Origin: Cryobacterium sp. CG_9.6
Lineage (GTDB): Bacteria; Actinomycetota; Actinomycetes; Actinomycetales; Microbacteriaceae
Assembly (NCBI RefSeq): GCF_029893365.1
Contig: NZ_JARXUZ010000002.1
Coordinates: 62,001 to 126,000, forward strand
Direction of reading: 5' to 3'
DNA: 64,000 nt
Each line of letters begins with the position of its first letter. The stretch's first letter is position 1. The notes beneath the pieces are model-generated. The model was not told the origin of the DNA, made no database searches, and worked only from the letters and a program-made list of their open reading frames with translations. The position numbers and the translations under genes are program-made. Of this stretch, positions 54,295 to 62,910 are shown piece by piece.

Positions 54295-54975
54295 ATGAGA
54301 ATCCTCGTAGTCGAGGATGACGTCAGAATCGCTGACGTCATCCGGCGCACCCTCGGTGAGAACGGTTATGCCGTCAACGTGGCCCTGACAGCGCCAGCCG
54401 GCGTGGAGGCATTCGAGATCGACACGTACGATCTCGTCCTCCTCGACCTGATGCTTCCAGGGCTCCCGGGCGGCGGCATGGAGGTATGCCGGCGCATCCG
54501 CGAAATGAACAGCGACACACCCGTGCTGATGCTCACCGCACTGGATTCGATGAGGTCCAAAGTTCAGGGCCTCGACGCCGGCGCGGACGACTACCTGGTC
54601 AAACCATTCCACCTGGTCGAACTGCTGGCGCGCGTACGGGCACTGCTTCGACGATCCCCCCGCGCGCAACCGCCAACCCTCGTCGCTCAGGGCGTAACGC
54701 TGATCCCGTCAACCCAGACTGCCCTCCGCGCCGGCCGATCCATCGACCTCACACCAAAGGAATTCGCGGTACTGGAGTATCTGATGCGGAATGCCGGCAC
54801 GATCATCAGCGCCTCCGAGCTCATCGACCACGCCTGGGACACCAACTACGAAGGTTTCAGCAACGTCGTCCAGACCTACATCCGCTACCTCAGGCAGAAA
54901 CTGAGCCTGCCAGGGGAAGCGGATGTCATCCAGACCCGACGCGGAGCCGGCTACCTGATCGCAGCCGACGAATGA
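54295..54975 (+). CDS. OmpR/PhoB-type response regulator, second
   Basis: 226 residues. The receiver (RILVVEDDVRIADVIRRTLG) has acceptor D51 in VLLDLMLPGLPG; then MLTALDSMRSKVQGLDAGAD with DYLVKPFHL. The winged helix has SIDLTPKEFAVLEYLMRNAG then YIRYLRQKLSLPGEADVIQT and RRGAGYLI. It overlaps its kinase by 4 bp. It lies 36 bp after the lipoprotein gene, possibly on the same transcript. Confidence 0.92.
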   Translation: MRILVVEDDVRIADVIRRTLGENGYAVNVALTAPAGVEAFEIDTYDLVLLDLMLPGLPGGGMEVCRRIREMNSDTPVLMLTALDSMRSKVQGLDAGADDYLVKPFHLVELLARVRALLRRSPRAQPPTLVAQGVTLIPSTQTALRAGRSIDLTPKEFAVLEYLMRNAGTIISASELIDHAWDTNYEGFSNVVQTYIRYLRQKLSLPGEADVIQTRRGAGYLIAADE

Positions 54976-55925
54976 TCTTCCGTCAGGCCACGATCCGGCT
55001 CACGGTCGCCTACACGGTGATCCAGCTGGGCCTGTTCGCAGTCTTCGCGATCGGGATCTATTCCTTCGTCACCGGAACCTTCGATTTCGATGCCGCCGAG
55101 TCGGATGGCGAAGGAGCGGCGGTCGGGGCCGAGCAGGGGTTCAAGCTGCTGCGCTCCGCACTGATCATCTTCTACGCCGGGCTTCTCGTGGTTATCCCGC
55201 TCTCAAGTTGGCTGATGGCGCGTGCCGCTCTTAAACCGATCAAGGCGAGTTTCGAGCGACAACAGCAGTTCGTCGACGGCGCGTCACACGAGATGCGCAC
55301 ACCCCTCAGTGTGATCCAGGCGGAACTCGAGCTGGCGTTGACGCGGTCACGTTCACCCGTTGAGTATCAAGCAGCCATCACCACATCGCTTGAGGCCGCA
55401 ACCGGGCTGACTCGGCTCACCGACGACTTGCTCCGGCTGTCTCGCACCACTAGGGAGGATCTCGCAGCAACCTTCTCCTCTGTCGACATTGATGCCGCCG
55501 TCGCGCACGTTGTCGCGACGGCCAACAACGGTCACAACACAGGTCCGCTCGTCACAGCAAATGCGGGACAGGGGTTGCGAATCTGGGGGTCTGAGGAGCT
55601 GATCTCCCGCGCGATCGGCAACGTCGTCGACAACGCAATCAAATTCAGCAGCAAGTCGGATGTCATCAATGTGACCACCAGCCGGACCGGCACGACGGTG
55701 ACCATTGAAGTTCACGATCAGGGAATCGGCATGACGCCTGAGCAGGTGTCCCACGCGTTCGAGCGGTTCTGGAGGGCGGATGATGTCAGATCCACCTCGG
55801 GGCACGGACTCGGGCTCGCCCTTGTCCAGCAGATCCTGACCGCACACGGTGGATCAGCCGTCCTCGACTCCCACTACGGCGCCGGCACCACCGTGACCCT
55901 GAGACTTCCGACCACTTCGAGGTGA
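54972..55925 (+). CDS. Sensor histidine kinase, second, short sensor
   Basis: 317 residues. Two membrane helices (about 10-34, 62-84) enclose only ~27 residues outside, so sensing is probably within the membrane. No HAMP is evident. The phospho-acceptor is H106 (VDGASHEMRTPLSVIQAELE), N box IGNVVDNAIKF, G1 DQGIGMTP, F box AFERFWRADD, G2 GHGLGLALV. ATG 54972 overlaps the regulator stop. Confidence 0.9.
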   Translation: MIFRQATIRLTVAYTVIQLGLFAVFAIGIYSFVTGTFDFDAAESDGEGAAVGAEQGFKLLRSALIIFYAGLLVVIPLSSWLMARAALKPIKASFERQQQFVDGASHEMRTPLSVIQAELELALTRSRSPVEYQAAITTSLEAATGLTRLTDDLLRLSRTTREDLAATFSSVDIDAAVAHVVATANNGHNTGPLVTANAGQGLRIWGSEELISRAIGNVVDNAIKFSSKSDVINVTTSRTGTTVTIEVHDQGIGMTPEQVSHAFERFWRADDVRSTSGHGLGLALVQQILTAHGGSAVLDSHYGAGTTVTLRLPTTSR

Positions 55926-56071
55926 CATCCCAGGTTGTCGCTCTCTCACGCTCGTCTCATCACGCGATTCGTAGCCTCATTACACGGCCCAGAAATCTCT
56001 CGGCCCGTCGATGAAGAACAGAGCGCGACTGCCGGTTCGGCTACCCGCGAGACTGAGAAGGAGCAATCAAC

Positions 56072-56551
56072 ATGAGAATGACAATCAAGCGGGCAGTGGC
56101 CACCGGAGTCATCGTGACTGGCCTCGCACTCGGTGGAACCGGAGTCGCGGTTGCCGCGACCAACGGCGCGGCGGCTCCCGGAGCCGCCTCACCGGCCGAG
56201 GAGCAGGACCCCACCTTCACCGGTAGTGTCACGGCCCCGAAGGACGCCGCCGAAGGCACGGACGCAGAAGGTACTGAGCAGGAAGGGGCGGATTCGACCA
56301 CGGGCGAAGCGGACGAGTCCAAAGCCCTTCAGCCGCTGGCCACGACGACCGCCGACGAAGCGATCGCCGCTGCGCTGGCGGCCGTTCCCGGAAAGGCGGG
56401 AGCCGCCCAGCTCGAGAGCGAGAACGGGTACGTCGTGTACGACGTCGAGGTCACCGTCGCGGACGGCACCACGGTCGATGTGCAGGTCGACGCCGGCAAC
56501 GGAACCGTCCTCGCCCAGGAAGCCGGAGATACCGAGACGAACGACGGCTAA
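56072..56551 (+). CDS. PepSY-domain secreted/anchored protein
   Basis: 159 residues. An N-terminal signal/anchor (RAVATGVIVTGLALGGTGVA) is followed by a long acidic, Ala/Glu/Asp-rich linker and one PepSY domain (TADEAIAAALAAVPGKAGAA; YVVYDVEVTVADGTTVDVQV; DAGNGTVLAQEAG). PepSY proteins inhibit proteases or bind at the envelope and often follow two-component systems they respond to. AGAAGGAGCA precedes the ATG. Confidence 0.88.
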   Translation: MRMTIKRAVATGVIVTGLALGGTGVAVAATNGAAAPGAASPAEEQDPTFTGSVTAPKDAAEGTDAEGTEQEGADSTTGEADESKALQPLATTTADEAIAAALAAVPGKAGAAQLESENGYVVYDVEVTVADGTTVDVQVDAGNGTVLAQEAGDTETNDG

Positions 56552-56939
56552 CCCACCACCCCCAGAAGAAAAGATCGATGACGGGAGCCACCTGTGCTCC
56601 CGTCGTCGAACTCGGTCGTTGCGCCTCGGGACACGCAGGTCTGTGAGACATCAACCAAGAGATGCAAAGGCCACCGCAGGTGCTCAGCCTCGAGAATGTC
56701 CGGGGGACATCGGACGTCGGCGTCCGACTCGTCGACCTCGATACCGGCCGCAGCTGTTTCGCTCGCTTTACCCAGCACGAGGACTGCCCCCGCCACGTTA
56801 AGACCGCCGTCAGAGAGGAAGGAGTGCCGATGCATGAGAGTCCGCTCAAAGGCTCACAGGTTCGACACATAGCAACACAAGGAGGCTTGCCTCTCGCGCC
56901 TCACCGCGAGAGGCGCCCCGTCACCCCGGAGGTAGCCCC
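56552..56939. other. Intergenic 388 bp with perfect hairpin before dedA-like gene
   Basis: No gene seen. At 56889-56914 GCCTCTCGCG and CGCGAGAGGC form a perfect 10-bp stem with a 6-base loop, 13 bp before the GGAGG of the DedA gene. There is no T-tract, so regulation of translation or RNA processing is as likely as termination. Confidence 0.6.
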
Positions 56940-57608
56940 ATGATCGCGCCACTGATCCCTATGGCCACCAACCCCGGAGACCTCGGCGGCATCGTCGGCT
57001 TCGCTGCCACGCTGATGAACAGCATTGGGGAGTGGGGCGTCGGGTTGTTCACCCTGCTCGAGACCGTGTTCCCTCCCATCCCGAGCGAAGTAATCCTGCC
57101 ACTGGCGGGGTTCCTCTCCCAACAGGGCGACATGAACATCGTTCTTGTCATCATCACGAGCACCCTCGGTGCGTATGTCGGCGGGCTCGTGCTTTACCTC
57201 CTCGGCGCGGCCCTTGGGATGGAGCGCTCCATCCGCTGGCTTGCGAAGCTTCCGCTCGTTGACCGCGCCGACTTCGAGAAAGCCGCCGGCTGGTTCTCGC
57301 GCCACGGGAAGTCCGCCGTCTTCTTCGGCCGCCTCATTCCCGGCGTCCGCAGCCTGATCTCCCTTCCCGCCGGTGCGGACAGGATGAACCTCGCAGTGTT
57401 CAGCGCCTTCACCATCGCTGGCAGTGGTATCTGGAACGGCTTATTGATCAGCCTCGGAGCAGCGCTCGGCACCCAGTACGAGCTCATCGATCAGTACTCG
57501 TCCTTCCTCAACTACGCCGTGTACGCAGCGATCGCGGCCGTCGTGATCTGGCTTGTCGTCCGGCGCGTCCACCGCAACCGCACCGTCAACACCCCTACGC
57601 GTAACTGA
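56940..57608 (+). CDS. DedA-family membrane protein
   Basis: 222-residue DedA/SNARE-associated (VTT) protein. Marks are ETVFPPIPSEVILPLAGFLS, YVGGLVLYLLGAALGMERSI and the FFGRLIPGVRSLISLPAGAD then RMNLAVFSAFTIAGSGIWNG re-entrant/helix segment with the conserved F-x-R-x-x-P-x-x-R. The family includes undecaprenyl-phosphate and phospholipid scramblases/flippases. ATG 56940 follows GGAGGTAGCCCC. Confidence 0.93.
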   Translation: MIAPLIPMATNPGDLGGIVGFAATLMNSIGEWGVGLFTLLETVFPPIPSEVILPLAGFLSQQGDMNIVLVIITSTLGAYVGGLVLYLLGAALGMERSIRWLAKLPLVDRADFEKAAGWFSRHGKSAVFFGRLIPGVRSLISLPAGADRMNLAVFSAFTIAGSGIWNGLLISLGAALGTQYELIDQYSSFLNYAVYAAIAAVVIWLVVRRVHRNRTVNTPTRN

Positions 57609-57772
57609 AGCGATCCGTACTCATGGTGAGCAGCTGAGGCTGAGCAGTGGATCCGGGTTCCAAGAATTGGGGCGTGAGATACCGGGCCCGCCGCTTGCTG
57701 CATGAACGCACTCTCAGGGTTCTGAACCTCAGATCGACCCTGATTCTCGAAGCAGACAGGAATCCTGGACGA

Positions 57773-59314
57773 ATGACGACACTCATGGTTCCATCCACGG
57801 CCTCGTCGGGGCTGCCGGGTGCCGGGCCGGTCACGACCCGTCGCCGTGCCATGGTCGCTGTGGGTTTCATCGGATTCGCGGTGTCCTTCGCCGGCTCGTG
57901 GGTCCCCTCATACTGGGGCGACGAGGCGGCAAGTGTGATGTCAGCGCAGCGCCCACTGGCGAGCCTGTTGCCTCTACTCGACAACATCGACGCGGTGCAC
58001 GGTCTCTACTACCTGTTTCTGCACGGGTGGGTGTCCGTTTTCGGATCGTCGGAGCTCGTGGTGAGACTCCCGAGCGCGATTGCCGTCGGGGTGGCTGTGG
58101 CAGGGGTCTACGCGTTGTCGCGGATGTTCGTGTCGGGGCCAACCGCGATCATTGCTGCGCTGGTGTGCGCTGTGCTGCCGCGCATTCAATTCAGTGGCGG
58201 AGAGGCTCGCTCGTCCGCCATGGTGACCGCCTTCGCCGTGTGGGGCACCGTGCTTCTCGTCTTGGCGCTAGATCAGCCGGCGTCCAAGCGTCGACTTTGG
58301 ATCGGATACATAACCCTCATGGTGGTCGGAACATACATGTTCCTCTACCTCCTGCTCATCGTGCTCGTGCATGGCATGTACGTCCTGTGGGCGAGGCGCG
58401 GACTGCGGAGTTTCGCCACGTCAGCCGCGGTAATCCTCACACTTACCGCGCCGATCCTCTTTGCCGGGTACAACCAGCGTGGTCAGATCGAATTCCTTTC
58501 AAAACGACCGGCCGTCAGTGCCGGGAGCGTGCTCGTGGATCAGTGGTTCGGCAACGTCACGCTTGCGATTGTCGCCTGGACTCTAATCCTCGTCGCCGTG
58601 ATCGGAGCGTTCACCTGGCGGACACGTCGAGCGGGCCGACGGGACACTGCCGAACAGCATCTGGTCATCCTCGCAGCTCTCTGGCTCGCCGTGCCAACCC
58701 TGCTGCTACTGCTCGCCTCGGCCACCGTCATGCCGACCTACTCACTTCGATATTTATCGTTCAGTGCCCCCGCCGCGGCGATCCTCATCGTCGTCGGATC
58801 GACCTTCATCAGGGTGCGCGGCCGAGCGCTGGTCGGGCTTACGGTCGTCGCACTCCTCGCTGCTCCTACGCTCGTGGCGCAGCGCACCCCGTGGGCGAAA
58901 GGAAGCGACTGGCGCGATGTGTCGTCATACGTTGCTGCAGGAGCGGAGCCTGGAGACGGTGTCGTTTTCGACGCGAGCACCAGGCCTTCGCAGCGCCCAC
59001 GGCTGGCCCTTCGGCTCTACCCGGATGGCTTCGCGGGGCTCGTTGACATCGAGCTCGAGAAGCCCTTCACTGCTCGCCCGCAACTCTGGGACCTCACACG
59101 GACGTTAGCCGAATCCGAGCAGGATCTAGCCGCCCTGCAGACTGTCTGGGTCATCAATCGGGTCGGCAGCGTCGCCGACCAGGCCGGCGCAGACGATCGC
59201 CTGCTGCAGCACCACGGATTCGTCGCTGAACCGACCGCGACAATTAGCCAGACATCGATCCGTAAATTCATCCGCGTCTCCGCCGCGCCGATTCCTACCG
59301 AGGTCAAGCCGTGA
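57773..59314 (+). CDS. GT39-like polytopic glycosyltransferase
   Basis: 513 residues with about eleven to twelve membrane helices. After TM1 comes SYWGDEAASVMSAQRPLASL, carrying the Asp-Glu catalytic pair of GT-C enzymes, then LDNIDAVHGLYYLFLHGW and ELVVRLPSAIAVGVAVAGVY. It ends with a soluble C-terminal domain. Such enzymes use polyprenyl-phosphate sugars for cell-wall or protein glycosylation. The start is taken at ATG 57773. It overlaps the DPM1/GtrA gene by 4 bp, which probably makes its lipid-linked donor. Confidence 0.85.
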   Translation: MTTLMVPSTASSGLPGAGPVTTRRRAMVAVGFIGFAVSFAGSWVPSYWGDEAASVMSAQRPLASLLPLLDNIDAVHGLYYLFLHGWVSVFGSSELVVRLPSAIAVGVAVAGVYALSRMFVSGPTAIIAALVCAVLPRIQFSGGEARSSAMVTAFAVWGTVLLVLALDQPASKRRLWIGYITLMVVGTYMFLYLLLIVLVHGMYVLWARRGLRSFATSAAVILTLTAPILFAGYNQRGQIEFLSKRPAVSAGSVLVDQWFGNVTLAIVAWTLILVAVIGAFTWRTRRAGRRDTAEQHLVILAALWLAVPTLLLLLASATVMPTYSLRYLSFSAPAAAILIVVGSTFIRVRGRALVGLTVVALLAAPTLVAQRTPWAKGSDWRDVSSYVAAGAEPGDGVVFDASTRPSQRPRLALRLYPDGFAGLVDIELEKPFTARPQLWDLTRTLAESEQDLAALQTVWVINRVGSVADQAGADDRLLQHHGFVAEPTATISQTSIRKFIRVSAAPIPTEVKP

Positions 59315-60492
59315 TGCTCACCATCGTGATCCCGACATTCAACGAGCGGGCCAATATCGCCGAACTGCTCCGCAGAATCGAAGCCGTCGTCGACGTCGAC
59401 GTCGACGACACTGAGGTTCTGTTCGTCGACGATTCCACGGATGACACCGAGGCGGTCATCCACGATCTCGCTTTTGTCATGCGCCTCCCGATCAGGGTCA
59501 TCCACCGTGCCCTGGCGATCAATGGACTGAGTGGCGCGGTCACCCTCGGTCTCCGCGCAAGCCGCGGTACTTGGTGCATCGTGATGGATGGGGACCTCCA
59601 ACATCCACCCGAGATGATTCCTAGTCTCCTCGCTACCGCACGGAGTTCGGCTGCCGACGTTGTGGTCGCGTCAAGGTACAGGCGAGGAGGAAGCGCAGAC
59701 GGCCTGAACGGGTTCGTCAGGCACGCATCATCCTCGATCGCGACGGCACTCACAAGATCGATGTTCCCAAGGCGACTTCGGGACTGCAGCGATCCGATGA
59801 CGGGATTCTTCCTCTTCCGCCGTGAGGCGGTCGACCTCGACGCCTTAAAGCCACGCGGGTTCAAAATTCTCCTTGAGATCCTGGCCCGAAATCGACTCAC
59901 CGTCGTAGAGGAGTCATTCTCTTTCGGTGCAAGAACAGGAGGAACATCAAAGGCGTCCCTGCACCAAGGGTGGCAGTTCCTCGTGCAGCTCGCAGCTCTC
60001 CGCTTCGGGCGCCTCAGCCGGTTCGCCACCATCGGCGCAGTCGGTGCCATGGCCAACATCGGGTTGATGGCCGCATTCATCGGAGGGGGAATGGAATACC
60101 TCCAGGCCGCATCGATCGCGGCAATCCTGACCATCCTCGGAAACTTCGCCCTGCAGGAGAAATTAGTGTTCGCGGACCTACGGGCTGAGGGCAAATCGTT
60201 CAGGCGTCGATTCGCCTTCTCGATCGGGTTCAACGCCGCCGAGGCCGCCGCGCGACTGCCCCTCCTCTGGTTGATCGTCGATCTGCTGCACGTTCCGAGC
60301 CTTCTCGCGCAAGGAGCGACCCTGGTACTCGCCTTCCTCGCCAGATTCGTGTTCCATGCCCGTGTCGTCTATCGGCCGCGGCGTGAACACAAGCTGTCTG
60401 AGAATCGAGAACCATCCCAGCTCATGGGTCACGGCTCCACCGAGCCAGGCATGGTTACGTCAACCCAAGTCAGACCCAACAGGGCATCCTAA
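59311..60492 (+). CDS. GT2 polyprenyl-phosphate sugar synthase (DPM1-like) fused to GtrA domain
   Basis: 393 residues. The N-terminal GT2 domain has LTIVIPTFNERANIAELLRR, VLFVDDSTDDTEAVI and WCIVMDGDLQHPPEMIPSLL (DxD-type), then DPMTGFFLFRREAV. The C-terminal half is a GtrA four-helix membrane domain (FATIGAVGAMANIGLMAAFI; LTILGNFALQEKLVF). It would transfer a hexose to polyprenyl phosphate and help flip it. GTG 59311 or ATG 59314 are both possible. The last residues overlap a direct-repeat sequence, so the C-terminus may be altered. Confidence 0.9.
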   Translation: MMLTIVIPTFNERANIAELLRRIEAVVDVDVDDTEVLFVDDSTDDTEAVIHDLAFVMRLPIRVIHRALAINGLSGAVTLGLRASRGTWCIVMDGDLQHPPEMIPSLLATARSSAADVVVASRYRRGGSADGLNGFVRHASSSIATALTRSMFPRRLRDCSDPMTGFFLFRREAVDLDALKPRGFKILLEILARNRLTVVEESFSFGARTGGTSKASLHQGWQFLVQLAALRFGRLSRFATIGAVGAMANIGLMAAFIGGGMEYLQAASIAAILTILGNFALQEKLVFADLRAEGKSFRRRFAFSIGFNAAEAAARLPLLWLIVDLLHVPSLLAQGATLVLAFLARFVFHARVVYRPRREHKLSENREPSQLMGHGSTEPGMVTSTQVRPNRAS

Positions 60493-60543
60493 GCGGGACC
60501 CACCTCGACGGTTCCGGGGTGTCCAGGGCAATCTAAGCGGGAC
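60481..60543. repeat. 19-bp imperfect direct repeats, 44-bp period
   Basis: AGGGCATCCTAAGCGGGAC (60481-60499) and AGGGCAATCTAAGCGGGAC (60525-60543), each followed by CACCT after one or two bases. The first copy contains the stop codon of the GtrA-fusion gene. This resembles multiple terminal repeats of IS21- or Tn-type elements, but no transposase is adjacent. Confidence 0.6.
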
Positions 60544-60690
60544 CACCTTGGCGTCTAACCGCTTTGCTGAACCAATGACCGAGCCATAAAGCGTCGATAA
60601 AACACGGCCAAATAACGCTGCGACTCACAGCACCTGTCGCACTGAAGCGAGCCTGCGGTCCGGGGTCGACCACGTTTGCGGGCTGTGGAC

Positions 60691-61023
60691 TCAGCGGTCA
60701 TCGGGAACTACTCGGGCCCGTCGCGGACGAACTTGAGAGTTGAGATCGATGACTCCCTCGTTGACCACTCGGGGGACTGGCTTCTCGTCTTCGGCGCGAA
60801 CGGCGATGAGCTCGGCAGGTGTGCAGCTGAAGATGTCGCAAAGCGCCGACAGAATCGGCAGGGAAATGCGTTCTGGACGCTGCGTCACGAGTCGATAAAT
60901 TTGCGACGCGGACAGGGTGATGTCGCGGTCCCGGAGGTGCGAAGCGAGGTCAGTGGTGTTGTGCATGGCGTTGCGGGCCATGAGCTCGGCAAGTTTCCAG
61001 TCGTAATCAACGCTGCGTTTCAT
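60691..61023 (-). CDS. XRE-family helix-turn-helix regulator
   Basis: 110 residues. The Cro/C1-type HTH is MARNAMHNTTDLASHLRDRD then ITLSASQIYRLVTQRPERIS and LPILSALCDIFSCTPAELIA. A basic C-terminal tail (SQVRPRRARVV) follows. It overlaps the 3' end of the integrase gene by 17 bp and shares its strand, as in integrase-associated excision/regulatory proteins of actinobacterial elements. Confidence 0.85.
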   Translation of the reverse strand: MKRSVDYDWKLAELMARNAMHNTTDLASHLRDRDITLSASQIYRLVTQRPERISLPILSALCDIFSCTPAELIAVRAEDEKPVPRVVNEGVIDLNSQVRPRRARVVPDDR

Positions 61024-62145
61024 CTGGGGGCTTCTGCTTTCTTCCGAGGGCTTCATTGATTGTGTTGTCCAGGACTCGACGGAGAGTTTTAGTGCGGTAG
61101 TCGCTTGAAACGGATGTGTAGAGCCCCGTAGTGGACGCGTATTCGTGTCCGACTTGGCGTTGAACGAAAAGAGCGTCCCAGCCATCTTCGATGAGGTGGG
61201 TGACGTACGAACGGCGCAGCGAATGAAAGTCCAGTCCGGGGGAGAGCCCCAAGTCATCACGGTACCGCCGAAAGCGGGCTCCGAGGGCAGCCTCCGAGAC
61301 GATGCCTTGGCGCTCATTGGGAAACATGTCTTGTCCGTCGGTCATCAACGACCGTCCGCGTTCGTTCCATTCTTGGATGATGTCTTCCGTCCATTCGAAG
61401 ACGGTGAGGACGCTGCGCTGCTTATGAGCAGAGCCTTTCATCGCTTTGCCGAACCGAACGTTGAGGACACCGAAGTTGCCAAATTCGGGCGCCTGCGGGT
61501 TGCGGGAGAAGTCAAACGTCTCGAGGTGACGCACCTCGTTTCGGCGCAGGCCGTAGGAATATGCAATCTTGAAAATGGTGCTGTCTCGGAAGCTCGGGAG
61601 CCACCCTTTGCGGTGATGCCGGGCGATCCGGTCTGCCTCATCGTCTGCCCGATCGAACAATGCTTGCACCTCTGCCTTTGTGAAAGCTCGCTTGCCGGGC
61701 CCTCGTTCTGATTCTTGGACATGGGTGGCGGTGTTCCACTCAAAACACACCTGGGTGGGTGAGTGCCGAACAGTTCAAGGCAGATTCGCGTCCATTCGTA
61801 GCCAGGGTCGGTGAGGTAGGCGCAGAAAAGCCTGAGGGCATTTTGGTAACTGCGCAGCGTTGACTGGGTGTTCTGGTGAACGGAACGCTGGTCTCCGAAA
61901 AACTCGTCGACATGACTCGATGTCCAGTTCCACGGGTGTTCGTTGGTGGCCTCGAGGAATCGCCGCACAAGGCGCTCTCGCTGTTGGATCGTCTGGAAAC
62001 TCAAATTTCGGCTGAGCTGCTGGTTACGCCACCCATCGAACATTTCCTGCACGACCTGGTCTTCAGGATGAAGCAGCGGAACCGCAGCATTTCGCGATGC
62101 TCTACCAATTGAATCGATCGCCAAAACGTCTCCCAACGAGTGCAT
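61007..62145 (-). pseudogene. Tyrosine recombinase/integrase with one-base frameshift
   Basis: The N-terminal frame has the SAM-like core-binding domain (FQTIQQRERLVRRFLEATNE; LRSYQNALRLFCAYLTDPGY). At about 61752-61757 the frame must change (one C apparently missing from a C run) to continue VCFEWNTATHVQES. The catalytic domain then has all residues: SYGLRRNEVRHLE (Arg), LDFHSLRRSYVTHL (HxxR), QRQVGHEYASTTGLYTSVS (His and Tyr). If the shift is not a sequencing artefact, the integrase is inactive. Confidence 0.82.
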
Positions 62146-62377
62146 CAGATGCTTGATTCTTGCACTAGTTGCATGATCAGCGCAAACACTGAGCACAATG
62201 TGACTTCAACCCACGAGGAACACATCGCCTCAGCATCATGCGCGCCAACTGGATCACGTCAGCCGCCACGGGGAAATGCTGACCGAAAGGCAGTTTCCAC
62301 CGCCACTGGATAGTCACACGATGCCGCAGGGCGAGGAGCGCCTAGTCGTGCATCTGTTGCAATAATACCTACTCTTG

Positions 62378-62406
62378 TTGACATAATCATTATTATCGGT
62401 CATATT
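62378..62406 (+). promoter_or_regulatory. Candidate promoter in AT-rich gap
   Basis: TTGACA at 62378-62383, a 17-bp spacer and CATATT at 62401-62406, in the most AT-rich stretch of the window (62340-62490). It points toward the XRE/MbcA-like gene starting at 62491. Confidence 0.5.
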
Positions 62407-62490
62407 AGGTGGGATTTTAGGTGTGATGTTTTTGTGTTTTTAGGTAATGATTTACTTGGTTTTTTCGTGTAGATGGTGTGGGATAAATGT

Positions 62491-62880
62491 ATGAGCACGA
62501 AAACGTCTCGTCCAGGGCTTCGAGGCTACGAAGATTCTCTTCGGCTGTCAACGGCTGAAATCGTCGGAGGGCTGCGGGCGGCACTAGGCGCAAAGCTTGT
62601 GGCATTTTTGGGAGGCGTTCGTGAGACGCGTGCCGTTCGCGAGTGAGCGAACGGAACGCGGACACCGTCGAGCGGCGTTGTACTGCGGTTGCGTACGTCG
62701 TTTTATGTCATGGCGATGTTGCAGGAACGCGAAGCGGATGCAACTGTCGCTAGTTGGTTCCAAGGGATGAACCCGGAACCGGGTGACCAATCACCCGCTG
62801 CGCTGTTGCGCACGGAGCCGTTAGACGCAATTGGCCCGAAAGCCATCGCGGCGGCGCGGTCGTTTCGTGCGCACGGGTAG
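62491..62880 (+). pseudogene. XRE/MbcA-like antitoxin-type gene with in-frame TGA
   Basis: ATG 62491 opens an N-terminal part STAEIVGGLRAALGAKLVAF then LGGVRETRAVRE, TGA at 62644-62646, then ANGTRTPSSGVVLRLRTSFY and VASWFQGMNPEPGDQSPAAL, LRTEPLDAIGPKAIAAARSF. The order (HTH with RxWxxGxRxP where the TGA sits at the Trp, then the MNPxLGDxSPxxLLR block) is that of Xre/MbcA/ParS-type proteins, normally ~130 residues. TGA for TGG is the simplest reading. No RES toxin gene follows. Confidence 0.65.
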
Positions 62881-62910
62881 ATGTTGCCCTCGGTTCGGCT
62901 GTCTAGATAA

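Noticed and set aside
57898..59046. 382-codon alternative frame within the GT39-like gene
   Set aside because: Arg/Gly-rich with no hydrophobic pattern; the overlapping frame has clear membrane helices and GT-C motifs.
62689..62880. A stand-alone 63-residue protein with the MNPEPGD motif
   Set aside because: The in-frame sequence upstream of the TGA supplies the matching N-terminal HTH part, so it is better read as one interrupted gene.
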